60,645 nucleotides of DNA. Source: an uncultured Porphyromonadaceae bacterium (lineage in GTDB: Bacteria > Bacteroidota > Bacteroidia > Bacteroidales > Muribaculaceae). Below, in pieces: positions 47,501 through 55,621 of the stretch (position 1 is its first letter; each line of letters starts with the position of its first letter). Below the pieces are notes generated by a model. It saw nothing but the letters and a program-made list of their open reading frames with translations, was not told the origin of the DNA and searched no databases. The position numbers and the translations under genes are program-made. Location of the stretch: NCBI GenBank assembly GCA_947177615.1, contig CAMWUY010000002.1:1-60645 (forward strand), written 5' to 3'.

Positions 47501-47680
47501 CGGCGGATTTGAATATCCGGTGATAGTGGCCGTGTTTCCTGAGCTATAAGAGGAAAGGGAGTAGACTAATCCGTCTATTGTCGCTGAGCCTGAGTAGGCA
47601 GCGTGGGCGACGTTCAGTCCAATTAATAGCAATAGCAGTGATAGCCATCGCTTCAATGAAAATGATGTTAAGTAAGTCAT
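41591..47680 (-). CDS. Giant BspA-type leucine-rich surface protein (2029 residues)
   Basis: A 2029-residue exported protein (signal about 1-27). More than 1500 residues are LRR_5/BspA repeats of the type SLESISIPASVTSIGSSAF..., many with a C-x-N-L pattern. They are followed by two Big2 domains (about 1590-1670 and 1675-1745) and a dockerin-like pair (GDSNDDDRVTITDAV and AADVNGDNRITLADAT, about 1748-1815). A cohesin-like domain (1830-1955) and a short sorting-like tail (SGIYIVSAGRYSKEIMIK) complete it. It should be a surface adhesin. Two 271-bp blocks inside are identical by eye. Confidence 0.85.
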   Translation of the reverse strand: MTYLTSFSLKRWLSLLLLLIGLNVAHAAYSGSATIDGLVYSLSSYSSGNTATITGYSNPPRDLVIPTTVEYAGDTYTVTKINSSAFANCTSLESISIPASVTSIGSSNSDYSNLPFYYCTSLKKVVFEDSDSSVSLGSYYYSYTGKGLFYYCPLEEVYIGRNLSYASNYEYGYSPFYNRTKLIKVTIGDKVTSLNSFLFYKCSNLKSLKLGENITSIQNYCFSECDLSTIEFPEGLTSIGQYAFEKNANLTTAKLPATLQKIDNYAFRECSNLKYMDFPNGLSTLGEYAFASSGLEIVKLPEAITTLGMAVFAGSNVRIVDIQSSMNVSIPSCAFENCQNLTECNIGDNITAISGAAFRGCSKLKTVNIGKSVKTIGLAAFANCTSLESITIPASVTSIGSSNSDYSNLPFYYCTSLKKVVFEDSDSSVSLGSYYYSYTGKGLFYYCPLEEVYIGRNLSYASNYEYGYSPFYNRTKLIKVTIGDKVTSLGNYLFQKCNQLSKIVCLAKKIPTANSQTFDTGCDTTIAYVPYNTKNEYSTANYWSSIPEIREWFYDDICSYIPIDDNNVEALAHPDNRPESLNIPSQVNYNGGTFNVVAIAESGFQNFENLTTLTLPQSVTEIGAKAFMDCPKLNTVTFGGQKIIGNDAFRNCTSLINLTLPNELETIGTGAFKNDASIAQIEFKEGLKEIGAFAFSDCKALTAALLPNTLTRIGDSAFEDCVKLTYVSLGSQLESIGNSAFRNCSVLTEISIPGTTATIGYKAFQNCHTLALATLNPGIETIGGFCFDGCAELLSMTIPGSVKSIGGGSFDGCSSLSSLSFSNSENALEIPMFTDSPLKTLRIGRNLTYTFSNSISPFRDRTTLNRVMFTGNYVTTIYDYLLDGCTNVSSITLPDNLEVINSYAFRNCASLPLIILPGSLSEIKDGAFNGCKSLADITINDSDEPLTLGTANSMFDESPIRSLYVGRDIVYNLDSYNRPYEHAPFYRQLALTDLKFSTSGDVTSIPYYFLYEAENLSAVTFPESLVNIGDYAFSGDITLGNVQMPDDVTSAGEGAFRRCSALQNIHLSEKLERISEYLLADCTSLQSVYIPASVQSVGYGAFSQCTSLAEVRLNDAATPLDISYDSDSTGMFHNSPLKGLYIGRNINYTPAENYGYSPFYDITTLENVSFSQSGNVTAINNYMLAGCNSVKSFKLPASLVNIGDYAFYNMSALEYCDIPNSVTSLGKAVFMNDIALETVTLSNQLPTLDENVFNNCTLLNNLSIPASVKYINTGAFTACASMSNLRMEDGTEIMTVASKDGENSLFADCPVTDLYLGRWLSYDINTKTVAPFCNQTGLTKLTISPKAGTIGKYLFSNCSTLPAVAIPDGIESIGEEAFYQCEALKTLSLGEGLTSLGERAFAGNISLDNVIMPSTLTSISDGCFSNCSNLINLRLNANLGIIGPRAFENCSKLASLDIPAKVYGLGVESFQGCASLPYITIPEGALSSVGARAFKGCTNAASVSIGKNVTSLGVNCFQDCAAINHIKVYNTVPPVGSPGFPQNVVDNGTVFVPAESVDDYKDSDTWWEFFRILPLTDTTLVSSITLDKTQATICDSETLQLTASALPNDATDATVLYRSNDTEVATVDGNGLITGKAPGEAVITAYTADGSGVYAECHLTVTPTPVQRIDGDSDYIIKVGREGQITTTVYPENATYRTLTWKSDNTSVVTIDEDGTLHAQYKGTANITASATDGSGVTYRCAVTVIPPTAGDSNDDDRVTITDAVNTANYAVGNEVKDFCEEAADVNGDNRITLADATATVSIVLNQPAEDEASPVRARSIIGDVDSDALIIDDFMIAPGQHATVAVHLNDSRDYVALQGDIILPSGLSIVDIKTGERGVSSHVLATNTLGNDRVRFALFDINNSTFADTDDAIILVTVYADREITGELKISNAYAADADAIEYRLTSEGGRSDITTAVGTTVDDSIVIAALDNTIHVYNAMGENIIICSSDGAVVVNHIAASDDESISLMSGIYIVSAGRYSKEIMIK
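46239..46509. repeat. Internal gene repeat, copy 1 (271 bp)
   Basis: Identical by eye to 47124-47394, 885 bp away, within the 2029-residue protein gene. It encodes two to three leucine-rich repeats. Identity ends sharply at both edges, where the flanks diverge. Confidence 0.85.
47124..47394. repeat. Internal gene repeat, copy 2 (271 bp)
   Basis: Partner of 46239-46509. Both are in the same reading frame and orientation, so recombination between them would delete 295 codons in frame. Confidence 0.85.
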
Positions 47681-47783
47681 ATAATTTAGTTTTGGTTTGA
47701 TTTGTCAGTTATATGATAGGTTAGTTTAAGTACACAATATGCAACCGTGACTTATCTTTATGGGTGATATTGTCCTATTGCAG

Positions 47784-48425
47784 TTATTTTTCAGATTTCT
47801 CTTGCAGAAATTTATAAGCTATGATTATGTTTGAATATATTCTACTTTCGATGTAATACCTGCATGATATTGAGCAAATGAGGAGGATTATGGATATAAT
47901 CATGATACAGCACGGATGTATACAACATGAGCAACAGCAACATAAGCACCAACACTTTCGGATTATACATAATGAGAGGCTTATGATAGTGGAGATAATG
48001 CAGACTCCGCTCAGATTCATCAGGAATGCTGATAATGTCTCAAGCGCGGGTATATTCCCCAACAAGTTGCCTTGTTGTACAGTGTAGTAATATGTGTAAT
48101 AGGTATATAGAGGTTTCTTGGAGTCGTCTTTGATGTCGGGAAAGGGAATATCCCATTTTTTACAAATCTTTCTGATACTTGAAAGTTTGTTCTTATAGAA
48201 AACATAATGTAAAGGACACTTATTTAATCCTGCAAGTTTATCAATGAGTAATGAGAAGAAGAGACCTGTGATAAAGCACGCAACGACATATATACCAAGA
48301 GGTATAGGCCCGTCTATGCACGAGATGTTAAAACAGGGTATGGCAAAAAGCCATAGCGACAGGAGGAAACCGATGACCAGCCGGTTGAGCGAATCATAAA
48401 ATGAAGAGCCGAGCAGAGGAGTCAT
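47784..48425 (-). CDS. Small membrane protein, unknown function
   Basis: A 213-residue protein with four or five hydrophobic segments: about 15-30, 45-65, a soluble stretch 70-115 (Lys-rich, with a YTYYYTVQQGN turn), and 130-200. Many cysteines (RKCWCLCCCCSCCIHPCC) crowd a membrane-facing segment, which is unusual. I recognise no family. It is preceded by leader copy E, so it is regulated like the exported proteins at 14.7-30 kb. Its stop is 104 nt from the start of the giant surface-protein gene. Confidence 0.55.
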   Translation of the reverse strand: MTPLLGSSFYDSLNRLVIGFLLSLWLFAIPCFNISCIDGPIPLGIYVVACFITGLFFSLLIDKLAGLNKCPLHYVFYKNKLSSIRKICKKWDIPFPDIKDDSKKPLYTYYTYYYTVQQGNLLGNIPALETLSAFLMNLSGVCIISTIISLSLCIIRKCWCLCCCCSCCIHPCCIMIISIILLICSISCRYYIESRIYSNIIIAYKFLQEKSEK

Positions 48426-48795
48426 AATATAAAGTCATCCTTGGCTCTCAACATGGATATAATGCAGTAGTAAAAAAGTATAATGACAGAAAGCGTGAGA
48501 GCCTTATTTGTTGCCCGTCCCGCTGTCTGAGGCCTACCACAGCCTACCTATGCAGACGAGCAACGTAGACCTCACGCCGATATGAACAACCCGTCACCTC
48601 CTGATACCGGGAGGATAATGACGGTATATAATCATACCCATGAGCATCTATCGTCGCTCTGTTTTCGGCATAGGTCCTGGAATTGTGGTAGTTTCAGACA
48701 ACCAAAAACAGGCGCAAATAAACGCCTTCAATATGTTTGAAATTCCCTCACCTTTTGGGACATAGAGATATGTCACACCCGAACGGCGTGAGAAT
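48426..48795 (-). promoter_or_regulatory. Structured 5' leader RNA, family copy E
   Basis: About 370-nt leader, closest to copy A. P1 pairs GCGTGAG (48571-48577) with CTCACGC (48493-48499). Inside, GTTGCTCGTC (48555-48564) pairs with GACGGGCAAC (48510-48519), with one G-U. GGCTCTC (48497-48503) is complementary to GAGAGCC (48443-48449) in the loop of ATCC/GGAT hairpin (48437-48458), 12 nt before the start codon. GATAGATGC (48644-48652), TATATACC (48623-48630) and a GACAT/ATGTC hairpin further 5' match copy A. Confidence 0.8.
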
Positions 48796-48800
48796 TATCG

Positions 48801-48808
48801 CAAATATA
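48801..48808 (-). promoter_or_regulatory. -7 box for leader copy E
   Basis: TATATTTG on the minus strand, a full TAnnTTTG match, setting the start near 48795. Confidence 0.6.
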
Positions 48809-48902
48809 CAAAAAAAATTGTTTGAGCGTGTGATTTGTAGAATTTTATTGCCTAATTTTACATAATTTTACACTTTGAGATATAAGCTGCGAATTTAAAT
48901 TT

Positions 48903-49502
48903 ATGATGAATATGGCTATGAGATTTGAAGAGTTGCGTCGGTTGATGATTTCTGACAGAACCGTAAGACGATTTATTGAGAATAAGGAGATCTCGACCGA
49001 GACCCTCGGGCAACTCGTCGAGTTGACGAGATATTGTCCGTCAGGGCGTAATGCCCAGCCATTGAAGTACCGGCTCGTTACCTCTGAGGAGGAACGGACA
49101 CTGGTATATCCGTTGCTCAAGTGGGCCGGTTATTTTGAGGAGTGGGACGGCCCGGTGGAAGGTGAACGCCCGGCAGCCTACATGATACAGTGTCTCGATA
49201 CATATTATGGTCAGAACTGTCTGTGTGATGACGGCTTGCAGTTAGAGGCGATCACGCTCGGCATGCGCACACTCGGTCTTGGCGGGTGTATTATAAAGGC
49301 TTTCAATAGTGTCAGGTTGTCCGAGGTTCTGGGTCTTGATGACAGATATCAGCCCCGATATGTATTGGCGATCGGCTATCCCGCCGAGGAAGTTGTCCTC
49401 GAGGATATGTCCGGTGAGGAGGATGCCGACTTCAAATATTATCGCACCCCCGACGGTCGTCATCATGTCCCTAAACGCCAGCTGCCCGAACTTCTTCTTT
49501 GA
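48903..49502 (+). CDS. Nitroreductase-family protein
   Basis: A 199-residue flavoprotein of the nitroreductase fold: FEELRRLMISDRTVRRFIENKEIS, then ARYCPSGRNAQPLKYRLV-like TRYCPSGRNAQPLKYR (FMN contacts), the central GLQLEAITLGMRTLGLGGC and RYVLAIGYPAE near the end. It reduces nitro or quinone-like compounds with NAD(P)H; the substrate is unknown. Several Met codons (48903, 48906, 48915) are possible starts. It is divergent from leader copy E. Confidence 0.85.
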   Translation: MMNMAMRFEELRRLMISDRTVRRFIENKEISTETLGQLVELTRYCPSGRNAQPLKYRLVTSEEERTLVYPLLKWAGYFEEWDGPVEGERPAAYMIQCLDTYYGQNCLCDDGLQLEAITLGMRTLGLGGCIIKAFNSVRLSEVLGLDDRYQPRYVLAIGYPAEEVVLEDMSGEEDADFKYYRTPDGRHHVPKRQLPELLL

Positions 49503-49569
49503 CCCTCATTCAGTATTCAGTATTTAGCATCCATTTATGAGACGGAGTCCGGGTATTATTGATTGAAAA

Positions 49570-50112
49570 TCAGCGGGATTTGCGGTTGTTAATACGGGTA
49601 AGGCGGTCAAGGCGGTGGGTGATTTGCCGGTAGGCCGAGCGAAGACCGGGTGAGAGCGGTTGCGTTGCGAGCAGGTGTAGATGTTCCTGCAATTCGTTGA
49701 GGAGTTCCGGGTAATGACGACACATTTTGTATGCAGTATACAGGCTGAAACAACGCACGGCGTATGGCTCGCATTCAGCATTGATCCTGGATAGACAATA
49801 ATCCAACAGATCGGTCGGGATATCGTCAGCTGTATATTCCTGTTCACGGAGTATCTGAAGGATGAGCCGTCTCTTGGAGGGGTGGGACTCTGAGAGCAGC
49901 ATGTCAATAAGTGGTTGACGTATCGAGTATAGCCATTCGGCTTGGTCGGCCGGAAGATGAGTCATAATCCAAAGTGCATTGACAGCAATCCGGTCATTGT
50001 CCGAATGGAGAGCGATCCATAAATCGTTGCGGTCAGCGCGAGCGGAGATAATATCCGCGCATAACTCCTTTATCTCCCTTAATGATAATCTATTGTCGAG
50101 TCGTCGGTACAT
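49570..50112 (-). CDS. Helical-repeat protein (HEAT-like), unknown
   Basis: A 180-residue all-helical protein: repeated pairs such as SLREIKELCADIISARADRNDLW, VNALWIMTHLPADQAEWLYSI and RLILQILREQEYTADDIP suggest HEAT-type helical repeats. It has no signal or membrane segment. Similar small orphans sit near waaA in related genomes (recollection, not checked). It lies 54 nt behind waaA and may be cotranscribed. Function unknown. Confidence 0.6.
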   Translation of the reverse strand: MYRRLDNRLSLREIKELCADIISARADRNDLWIALHSDNDRIAVNALWIMTHLPADQAEWLYSIRQPLIDMLLSESHPSKRRLILQILREQEYTADDIPTDLLDYCLSRINAECEPYAVRCFSLYTAYKMCRHYPELLNELQEHLHLLATQPLSPGLRSAYRQITHRLDRLTRINNRKSR

Positions 50113-50166
50113 TTGTGGGATATCATATTGTTTCCGGACGCATGCTTATAAAGCGGTTTATGCGTA

Positions 50167-51423
50167 TCAGAGGGGGAGAGAGTTGTATATAAGTGTGGTG
50201 GCTCCGAGCTTGCTTTGGATGTATTCGGCAGCCCAACGGCCTCGCTGTTCGCGCTCCTTACGATCATATAGGAGACGGTCGGCATTGCGCTCGAAACCTT
50301 CGCGACTGTGGACCGCTATCCCTCCGCCAAGGGTTTTCATCTCTTCGGCTTCAATAAATTTGCTGTGGTTTGGTCCGAACAGTACGGGTACGCCATAGAC
50401 AGCGGCCTCATTGATGTTGTGCAGACCGGCACCAAATCCACCCCCGACATATACGAAGTCCGCATATCGGTATGCCGATGACAGGAGACCGAAACAGTCG
50501 ATGATCAGTATCCGTTTGCCTGTGATGTCAGAGTCTCCATTCCGTATCTCGCTGAGCAATACCGTTTCGTCCGGGCCGAAGATTCGTTTCATCTCCTCCA
50601 GACGCTGATGATCAAATTCGTGTGGGGCTATCACCCCCTTTACCTCCCTGTGTCGGCGCAACCAGTCAGCATATACATTCTCATCAGCGGGCCAGCTGCT
50701 GCCGGCCATAAAGATGGTGTGGTCACGTTCGGCAGAGCGTGTACCGCCGCAGAAACGCTCTAACTCCGGTATCGGGTGTACACGCCGCATAATGTCCGAG
50801 ACGCGGTCAAAGCGTGTATCTCCCGCCACAGCGACATTGTCGATACCGATGTCACCGAGCAGTCGGAGACTGCGGGCATCCTGCACATAGATGTGCGTGA
50901 AGTAGTGTAACAGTGAGCGATAAAGGCCACCATACGGCTTGAAAAAGAGCTGCTCGGGACGGAAGACCGCGCTGATCAGATAGGTGGGAATATTGCGTCT
51001 ATGCAACTGTTCGAGATAGTTGCCCCAGAATTCATACTTGACAAAGACGGCAAAAATCGGACGGACAATATCGAGAAACCGCGTCACATTGCGTGGTGTG
51101 TCAAAGGGTAGGTATACTATGATATCCGCGCCGTCATAATTCTTGCGTACTTCGTAGCCCGAGGGTGAAAAGAAGGTGAGCACAATTTTGAGTTCCGGGT
51201 GTTCGCGACGTATCATTTCGATAAGTGGTCGCCCCTGTTCAAACTCTCCGAGTGATGCGGCATGAATCCAGATATATCTGTGTCCGGGATTGATATTGTG
51301 TTCCAATATGGAGAATGTCCGGCCGAGACCGGCATCGAGAGCAGCGGCTTTTTTACTGCTCAAAGCCGCTGCTCTGACACCCTGTCTGTATAGCCATATC
51401 CCTGCTGAATATATGGGAGTCAT
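50167..51423 (-). CDS. waaA: 3-deoxy-D-manno-octulosonic acid (Kdo) transferase
   Basis: A 418-residue membrane-anchored enzyme that adds Kdo to lipid A precursors. Evidence: IWIHAASLGEFEQGRPLI near residue 50, the N-terminal Rossmann part ELKIVLTFFSPSGYEV, FVKYEFWGNYL, AGDTRFDRV, MAGSSWPADENVY, VIAPHEFD and, near the C-terminus, GGGFGAGLHNINEAAVYGVPVLFGPNH (nucleotide-binding region). It is 49 nt downstream of gltX. The first 20 residues are a hydrophobic anchor. Confidence 0.93.
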   Translation of the reverse strand: MTPIYSAGIWLYRQGVRAAALSSKKAAALDAGLGRTFSILEHNINPGHRYIWIHAASLGEFEQGRPLIEMIRREHPELKIVLTFFSPSGYEVRKNYDGADIIVYLPFDTPRNVTRFLDIVRPIFAVFVKYEFWGNYLEQLHRRNIPTYLISAVFRPEQLFFKPYGGLYRSLLHYFTHIYVQDARSLRLLGDIGIDNVAVAGDTRFDRVSDIMRRVHPIPELERFCGGTRSAERDHTIFMAGSSWPADENVYADWLRRHREVKGVIAPHEFDHQRLEEMKRIFGPDETVLLSEIRNGDSDITGKRILIIDCFGLLSSAYRYADFVYVGGGFGAGLHNINEAAVYGVPVLFGPNHSKFIEAEEMKTLGGGIAVHSREGFERNADRLLYDRKEREQRGRWAAEYIQSKLGATTLIYNSLPL

Positions 51424-51472
51424 GCTTTTAGTCTTAGTGATGTGTTATGAGGTGAGAGTGAAATGGTAGTGG

Positions 51473-53002
51473 TTATTCGGGGAGTCGGATATTATCGATG
51501 GCGCGGCGGATGCGGCTGATGACTTCCTCCCGTGGCATCAGCTCCGTGATGTCAAACATGTGCGGGCCACGACATGCGCCTACCACAGCCAGACGGAATG
51601 CATTCATGACATTGCCGAGGTGATAGCCCTTGTCAGCGATCCAGTCGAGCACTATCTTCTCGGCATTGGCCGAGGTCATATCATCGATACCTTCGAGCAC
51701 ACCGATGAGTTCCTCCATGATGGCCGGGGTTTCGGCACTCCAGCGTTTCTTGATATCCTTGGGCGCATATTCTGTCGGAGCGACAAAGAAGAAGTCCGCC
51801 TGATTCCATAGATCCTGCACGAAATCGGCACGACCCTTGACCATGCCGAGAGCGCGGGCTATATATTCATCCGAGAATTTGCCGTCGAGTCCCTTTCCGA
51901 CAAGTATAGGCTTGAAGAGTACAGCAAGTTGGTCGTCAGGCATCTTCATCAGATATTCATGGTTGAACCAGATACCCTTCTTGTAGTCAAACTTGGCGCC
52001 GGACTTGGAGCAGTGGTCAAATGAGAACTTGTCAATCAGTTCCTGCATCGACATGACCTCGGAGTCATCGCCCGGGTTCCAGCCGAGCAATGCAAGGAAA
52101 TTGACCACAGCTTCGGGGAGATATCCCTTCTCTCGATAACCGGAAGAAATTTCTCCCGATTTGGGGTCATGCCATTCGAGCGGGAACACGGGGAATCCGA
52201 GTTTGTCACCGTCACGCTTCGAGAGTTTGCCGTTGCCGACAGGCTTGAGCAGAAGCGGGAGATGCACAAACTGAGGCATCGTATCCTCCCATCCGAAGGC
52301 GCGATAGAGTAATACATGCAGAGGTGCGGATGGCAGCCATTCCTCACCACGGATGACGTGTGACACCTCCATCAGATGATCATCCACTATATTGGCGAGA
52401 TGATAGGTCGGGAGATCGTCTGCCGATTTATACAGTACCTTGTCATCCAGGATATTACTGTTGATAGTGACTTGCCCGCGGATAAGGTCGTTGACGGTGA
52501 CATCCTCGTCAGGCTCGATCTTGAAGCGGACTACATATTGATGTCCCTCTGCAATAAGTCTGTCTACCTCTTCCTTAGGCATAGTCAGAGAGTTGCGCAT
52601 GGACATACGTGTCGAGGCATCATACTGGAAGTTGGGTGTGGCCTCACGTGCGGCCTCGAGTTCTTCTGGAGTGTCGAAAGCTATGTATGCTTTGCCGGCA
52701 TCCAGAAGCATCTTGACATGTTCGCGATAGATGTCGCGACGCTCAGACTGCTTGTAGGGTCCGTAGTCGCCACCCTCGCGCACACCCTCGTCAATGCCGA
52801 TACCGAGCCAGTTGAGACTCTCGTTGATATACTCCTCGGCTCCCGGGACGAAACGACGGCTGTCAGTATCCTCTATACGGAGTATCATATCACCCCCATG
52901 CTGGCGTGCAAAGAGGTAATTGAACAGGGCGGTACGTACACCACCGATATGCAGTGGCCCGGTAGGGGAGGGGGCAAATCTCACTCTGACTTTTCTATCC
53001 AT
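51473..53002 (-). CDS. gltX: Glutamate--tRNA ligase
   Basis: A 509-residue class I synthetase. The HIGH motif is [20 protein letters not shown] (about 8-27) and KMSKS is [14 protein letters not shown] (about 262-275). The catalytic core is followed by the helical anticodon-binding domain up to residue 509. It probably charges both tRNA-Glu and, where GatCAB is used, tRNA-Gln, which cannot be decided here. It begins the unit gltX-waaA-HEAT-like gene on the minus strand, 91 nt beyond the stop of the DUF3256 gene. Confidence 0.95.
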   Translation of the reverse strand: MDRKVRVRFAPSPTGPLHIGGVRTALFNYLFARQHGGDMILRIEDTDSRRFVPGAEEYINESLNWLGIGIDEGVREGGDYGPYKQSERRDIYREHVKMLLDAGKAYIAFDTPEELEAAREATPNFQYDASTRMSMRNSLTMPKEEVDRLIAEGHQYVVRFKIEPDEDVTVNDLIRGQVTINSNILDDKVLYKSADDLPTYHLANIVDDHLMEVSHVIRGEEWLPSAPLHVLLYRAFGWEDTMPQFVHLPLLLKPVGNGKLSKRDGDKLGFPVFPLEWHDPKSGEISSGYREKGYLPEAVVNFLALLGWNPGDDSEVMSMQELIDKFSFDHCSKSGAKFDYKKGIWFNHEYLMKMPDDQLAVLFKPILVGKGLDGKFSDEYIARALGMVKGRADFVQDLWNQADFFFVAPTEYAPKDIKKRWSAETPAIMEELIGVLEGIDDMTSANAEKIVLDWIADKGYHLGNVMNAFRLAVVGACRGPHMFDITELMPREEVISRIRRAIDNIRLPE

Positions 53003-53093
53003 TGTATATATGTATATATTGTTCTGTTGGAGTTATAGAGTTATTGGTGTTATTGTCAAATATTATTGCAGATGATTTATCTGTACGTGGTGA

Positions 53094-53777
53094 TTATTGT
53101 TTCTCAAATCGCTTGCCATCCCACTGCCAGATCATCTCCTTGAGCATCATCGGTGCGACCTTGGCTTTCATCTCCTCCGAAAGATAGCTGATCGAGGATA
53201 TCCGCCCTATCAGAAGATCACTCTCCGGAGAGGCTGAATACTCGATAGCATAGAAGGGTACAGCCTTCTCGAGCTCCTTACGTTCCTCCTTGTCGATCTT
53301 GTCAGCCGGAGTTTTCCAGAATGACTTAGGATCAGGGAGACGGAAGTATCGGCGGGTCTCCAGTTCCTTGACATTACCGTCAAAGAATAATATCTGACTG
53401 TCGGCCACGACATCTTCGGCAGAGATTGTATAAATCGCCATAAATATTTTTTGACCCTTACTGTCAGTCAATTGCTTGATCTGCAATGTGGAGGCATTGG
53501 TGATATGGACCTTGAGATATGTCGGATTGTGTTCCATGATCCATGACTCGCCCCGGTAAGCGTTGCGTACATGTACCAGGCTGTCCGCCTTGAGGTAGTC
53601 GATCATATCGAGCCGTGCATTGGGAGGGAGGATGGCCAGATATGAGTTGGGGAAGTGAGCCAGGACGTCACAGACCGTAGTATTCTGATCAGAGGTGTCG
53701 CCGTGTGACCGATGGGCATCGATAGTGCCGATCGTCATTATCAACGTGATTAACAGCAATCCGAGTTTATATTTCAT
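53094..53777 (-). CDS. DUF3256 secreted protein
   Basis: A 227-residue exported protein (signal about 1-21, ending TIDA). It matches DUF3256: VLAHFPNSYLAILPPNARLDMIDYL near the start, LKVHITNASTLQIKQLTDSKGQK, QILFFDGNVKEL and RRYFRLPDPKSFWK in the middle, and the strand VAPMMLKEMIWQWDGKRFE at the end. The family is restricted to Bacteroidales. Its function is unknown. Its start overlaps the stop of the helicase gene by 4 nt, so it is coupled with it although the functions are unrelated. Confidence 0.8.
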   Translation of the reverse strand: MKYKLGLLLITLIMTIGTIDAHRSHGDTSDQNTTVCDVLAHFPNSYLAILPPNARLDMIDYLKADSLVHVRNAYRGESWIMEHNPTYLKVHITNASTLQIKQLTDSKGQKIFMAIYTISAEDVVADSQILFFDGNVKELETRRYFRLPDPKSFWKTPADKIDKEERKELEKAVPFYAIEYSASPESDLLIGRISSISYLSEEMKAKVAPMMLKEMIWQWDGKRFEKQ

Positions 53778-55621
53778 TTCTTACGCTTTTTATTGATAAA
53801 GATGTCGAAATTTCCGTTATATTCCGGTTTGGCCTTCTCAGCCATTACTTCTCTTTTTTTCTTATCTTTTCCGGATGACTTTCCACCCTTGGCTCCGGCG
53901 CGTGCCGCACTTGCCTCCTTAGCCTTACGCTGAGCCTTCTCGCGTCTGTTTTTAGCTTCGAGCGAATAGTTGCGGTCCGTAGCTATCTCAGCGCGTATCC
54001 TTTGCCCGAAGAAGTCAGCGTTTTTGAGTGCGTTGATAATCCGGTGAGCATCATCCTTGCGCACATCAAAGAGGGTATAGTCCGGGAGCAGGTCGATACG
54101 TCCTATTTCGGGCTTTTCCCCTACGACCGAGCGGTTGATCAGCTCCATCAGATTGCCCGGGAAGAAACCCTGTGCCTTGCCGATATTGACCATAAGCCGC
54201 TCCATACCGGCATCAGCGGTCCTGCGGTCCTTATCTTTCTTATCCCGTCGGCCTCCCTTGTCACTCTTATCCCGTCGACCCCCCTTATCGCTCTCATTGA
54301 GGTCGATATCCGGCATATTGTTGTAATATTGCAGCAGACGGTTGAATTCGAGTGAGAGCACACGCTTCAGAAGGTCCTCCTCCGATAGCCATTCCAGTTT
54401 CTTGCGCACGCCCGGGAGATATTTGTCTATCTCCTGCTCATTGACCTCGACACGTTCCAGACGGTCAGCAAGATTATAGAGCTGTTTCTCAATAATATGT
54501 TCCGGTGTGGGGACCTTGCGGTATTCAAACTGTTTGCCAATGATTTTCTCGATCTCGCGCAGCCTTGATTTCTCACGCGAGTGTATTATGGCGACGCTGA
54601 CGCCTGTCTTGTTGGCGCGTCCCGTACGTCCCGAGCGGTGAGTATAGACGGCGACATCATCGGGGAGACCGTAATTGATGACGTGTGTCAGGTCGTCGAC
54701 ATCGAGTCCGCGAGCGGCTACATCGGTCGCTACGAGTAGCTGTGTGACATGATCGCGGAATTTTTTCATAGCCAGGTCGCGCTGCTGTTGCGACAGGTCA
54801 CCGTGCAGGCAGTCGGCATTATAACCGTCAGAGATCAGCTTGTCCGCTATCTCCTGTGTCTCCTTGCGTGTCCGGCAGAAGATAATGCCGTATATATCGG
54901 GATTATTGTCAGCGATACGTTTGAGGGCAAGATACTTGTCATGTGCCTTGACCATATAATATATATGCTTGACATTCTTGGAGCCCTCGTTCTTGTTGCC
55001 GGCGACAAACTCCACCGGCTCGTGCATGAATCTCTTGGCGATGCCCGCGATCTCCTTGGGCATTGTCGCCGAGAACATCAGCATCTTTCGCTCCTCGGGT
55101 ACGTGTGACAGTATCTCGTTGATATCGTCGAGAAATCCCATGTTGAGCATCTCGTCTGCCTCATCGAGTATGACCGTGTGCACATCATTGAGCCGGACCT
55201 CGCCACGTTTGATAAGGTCAATGAGTCGTCCGGGTGTGGCTACTATGACCTGCACACCCTTGCGCAAGGCCCGTATCTGTGAGTCGATCGAGGAGCCGCC
55301 ATATACCGGCAATATACGGATATTTTCCTGATATTTAGAGAAATCAGCCAGATCTCCGGCTATCTGCAGACAGAGCTCACGGGTCGGCGCTATAATAAGC
55401 GCCTGTGCTGTATCTTTGTCCGCATCAATACGTTGCAGCACCGGCAGTCCGAAGGCGGCTGTCTTGCCGGTACCTGTCTGTGCAAGCCCCACAACGTCAC
55501 CATCCTGTGTCAGCAGATGAGGTATCACCATCTCCTGAATAGGCATCGGTGATTCAAAACCTAACTCTTCTATAGCTTTCAATAATTCGGGCGCTACGCC
55601 CAACTCTTCAAATGTCTTCAT
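53774..55621 (-). CDS. DEAD-box ATP-dependent RNA helicase (DeaD/CsdA type)
   Basis: A 615-residue helicase. Two RecA-like domains carry the Q-motif ESPMPIQEMVIP, Walker A AQTGTGKT (about 45-52), LDEADEMLNMGF, SATMP, ATDVAARGLDVDDLTHVINYGLP and HRSGRTGRA. After residue 430 come a DbpA-type RNA-binding domain (about 490-560) and a basic tail. A short repeat GGRRDKSDKGGRRDKKDKD lies at about 445-470. It is expected to unwind RNA in ribosome assembly and cold shock. Confidence 0.93.
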   Translation of the reverse strand: MKTFEELGVAPELLKAIEELGFESPMPIQEMVIPHLLTQDGDVVGLAQTGTGKTAAFGLPVLQRIDADKDTAQALIIAPTRELCLQIAGDLADFSKYQENIRILPVYGGSSIDSQIRALRKGVQVIVATPGRLIDLIKRGEVRLNDVHTVILDEADEMLNMGFLDDINEILSHVPEERKMLMFSATMPKEIAGIAKRFMHEPVEFVAGNKNEGSKNVKHIYYMVKAHDKYLALKRIADNNPDIYGIIFCRTRKETQEIADKLISDGYNADCLHGDLSQQQRDLAMKKFRDHVTQLLVATDVAARGLDVDDLTHVINYGLPDDVAVYTHRSGRTGRANKTGVSVAIIHSREKSRLREIEKIIGKQFEYRKVPTPEHIIEKQLYNLADRLERVEVNEQEIDKYLPGVRKKLEWLSEEDLLKRVLSLEFNRLLQYYNNMPDIDLNESDKGGRRDKSDKGGRRDKKDKDRRTADAGMERLMVNIGKAQGFFPGNLMELINRSVVGEKPEIGRIDLLPDYTLFDVRKDDAHRIINALKNADFFGQRIRAEIATDRNYSLEAKNRREKAQRKAKEASAARAGAKGGKSSGKDKKKREVMAEKAKPEYNGNFDIFINKKRKK

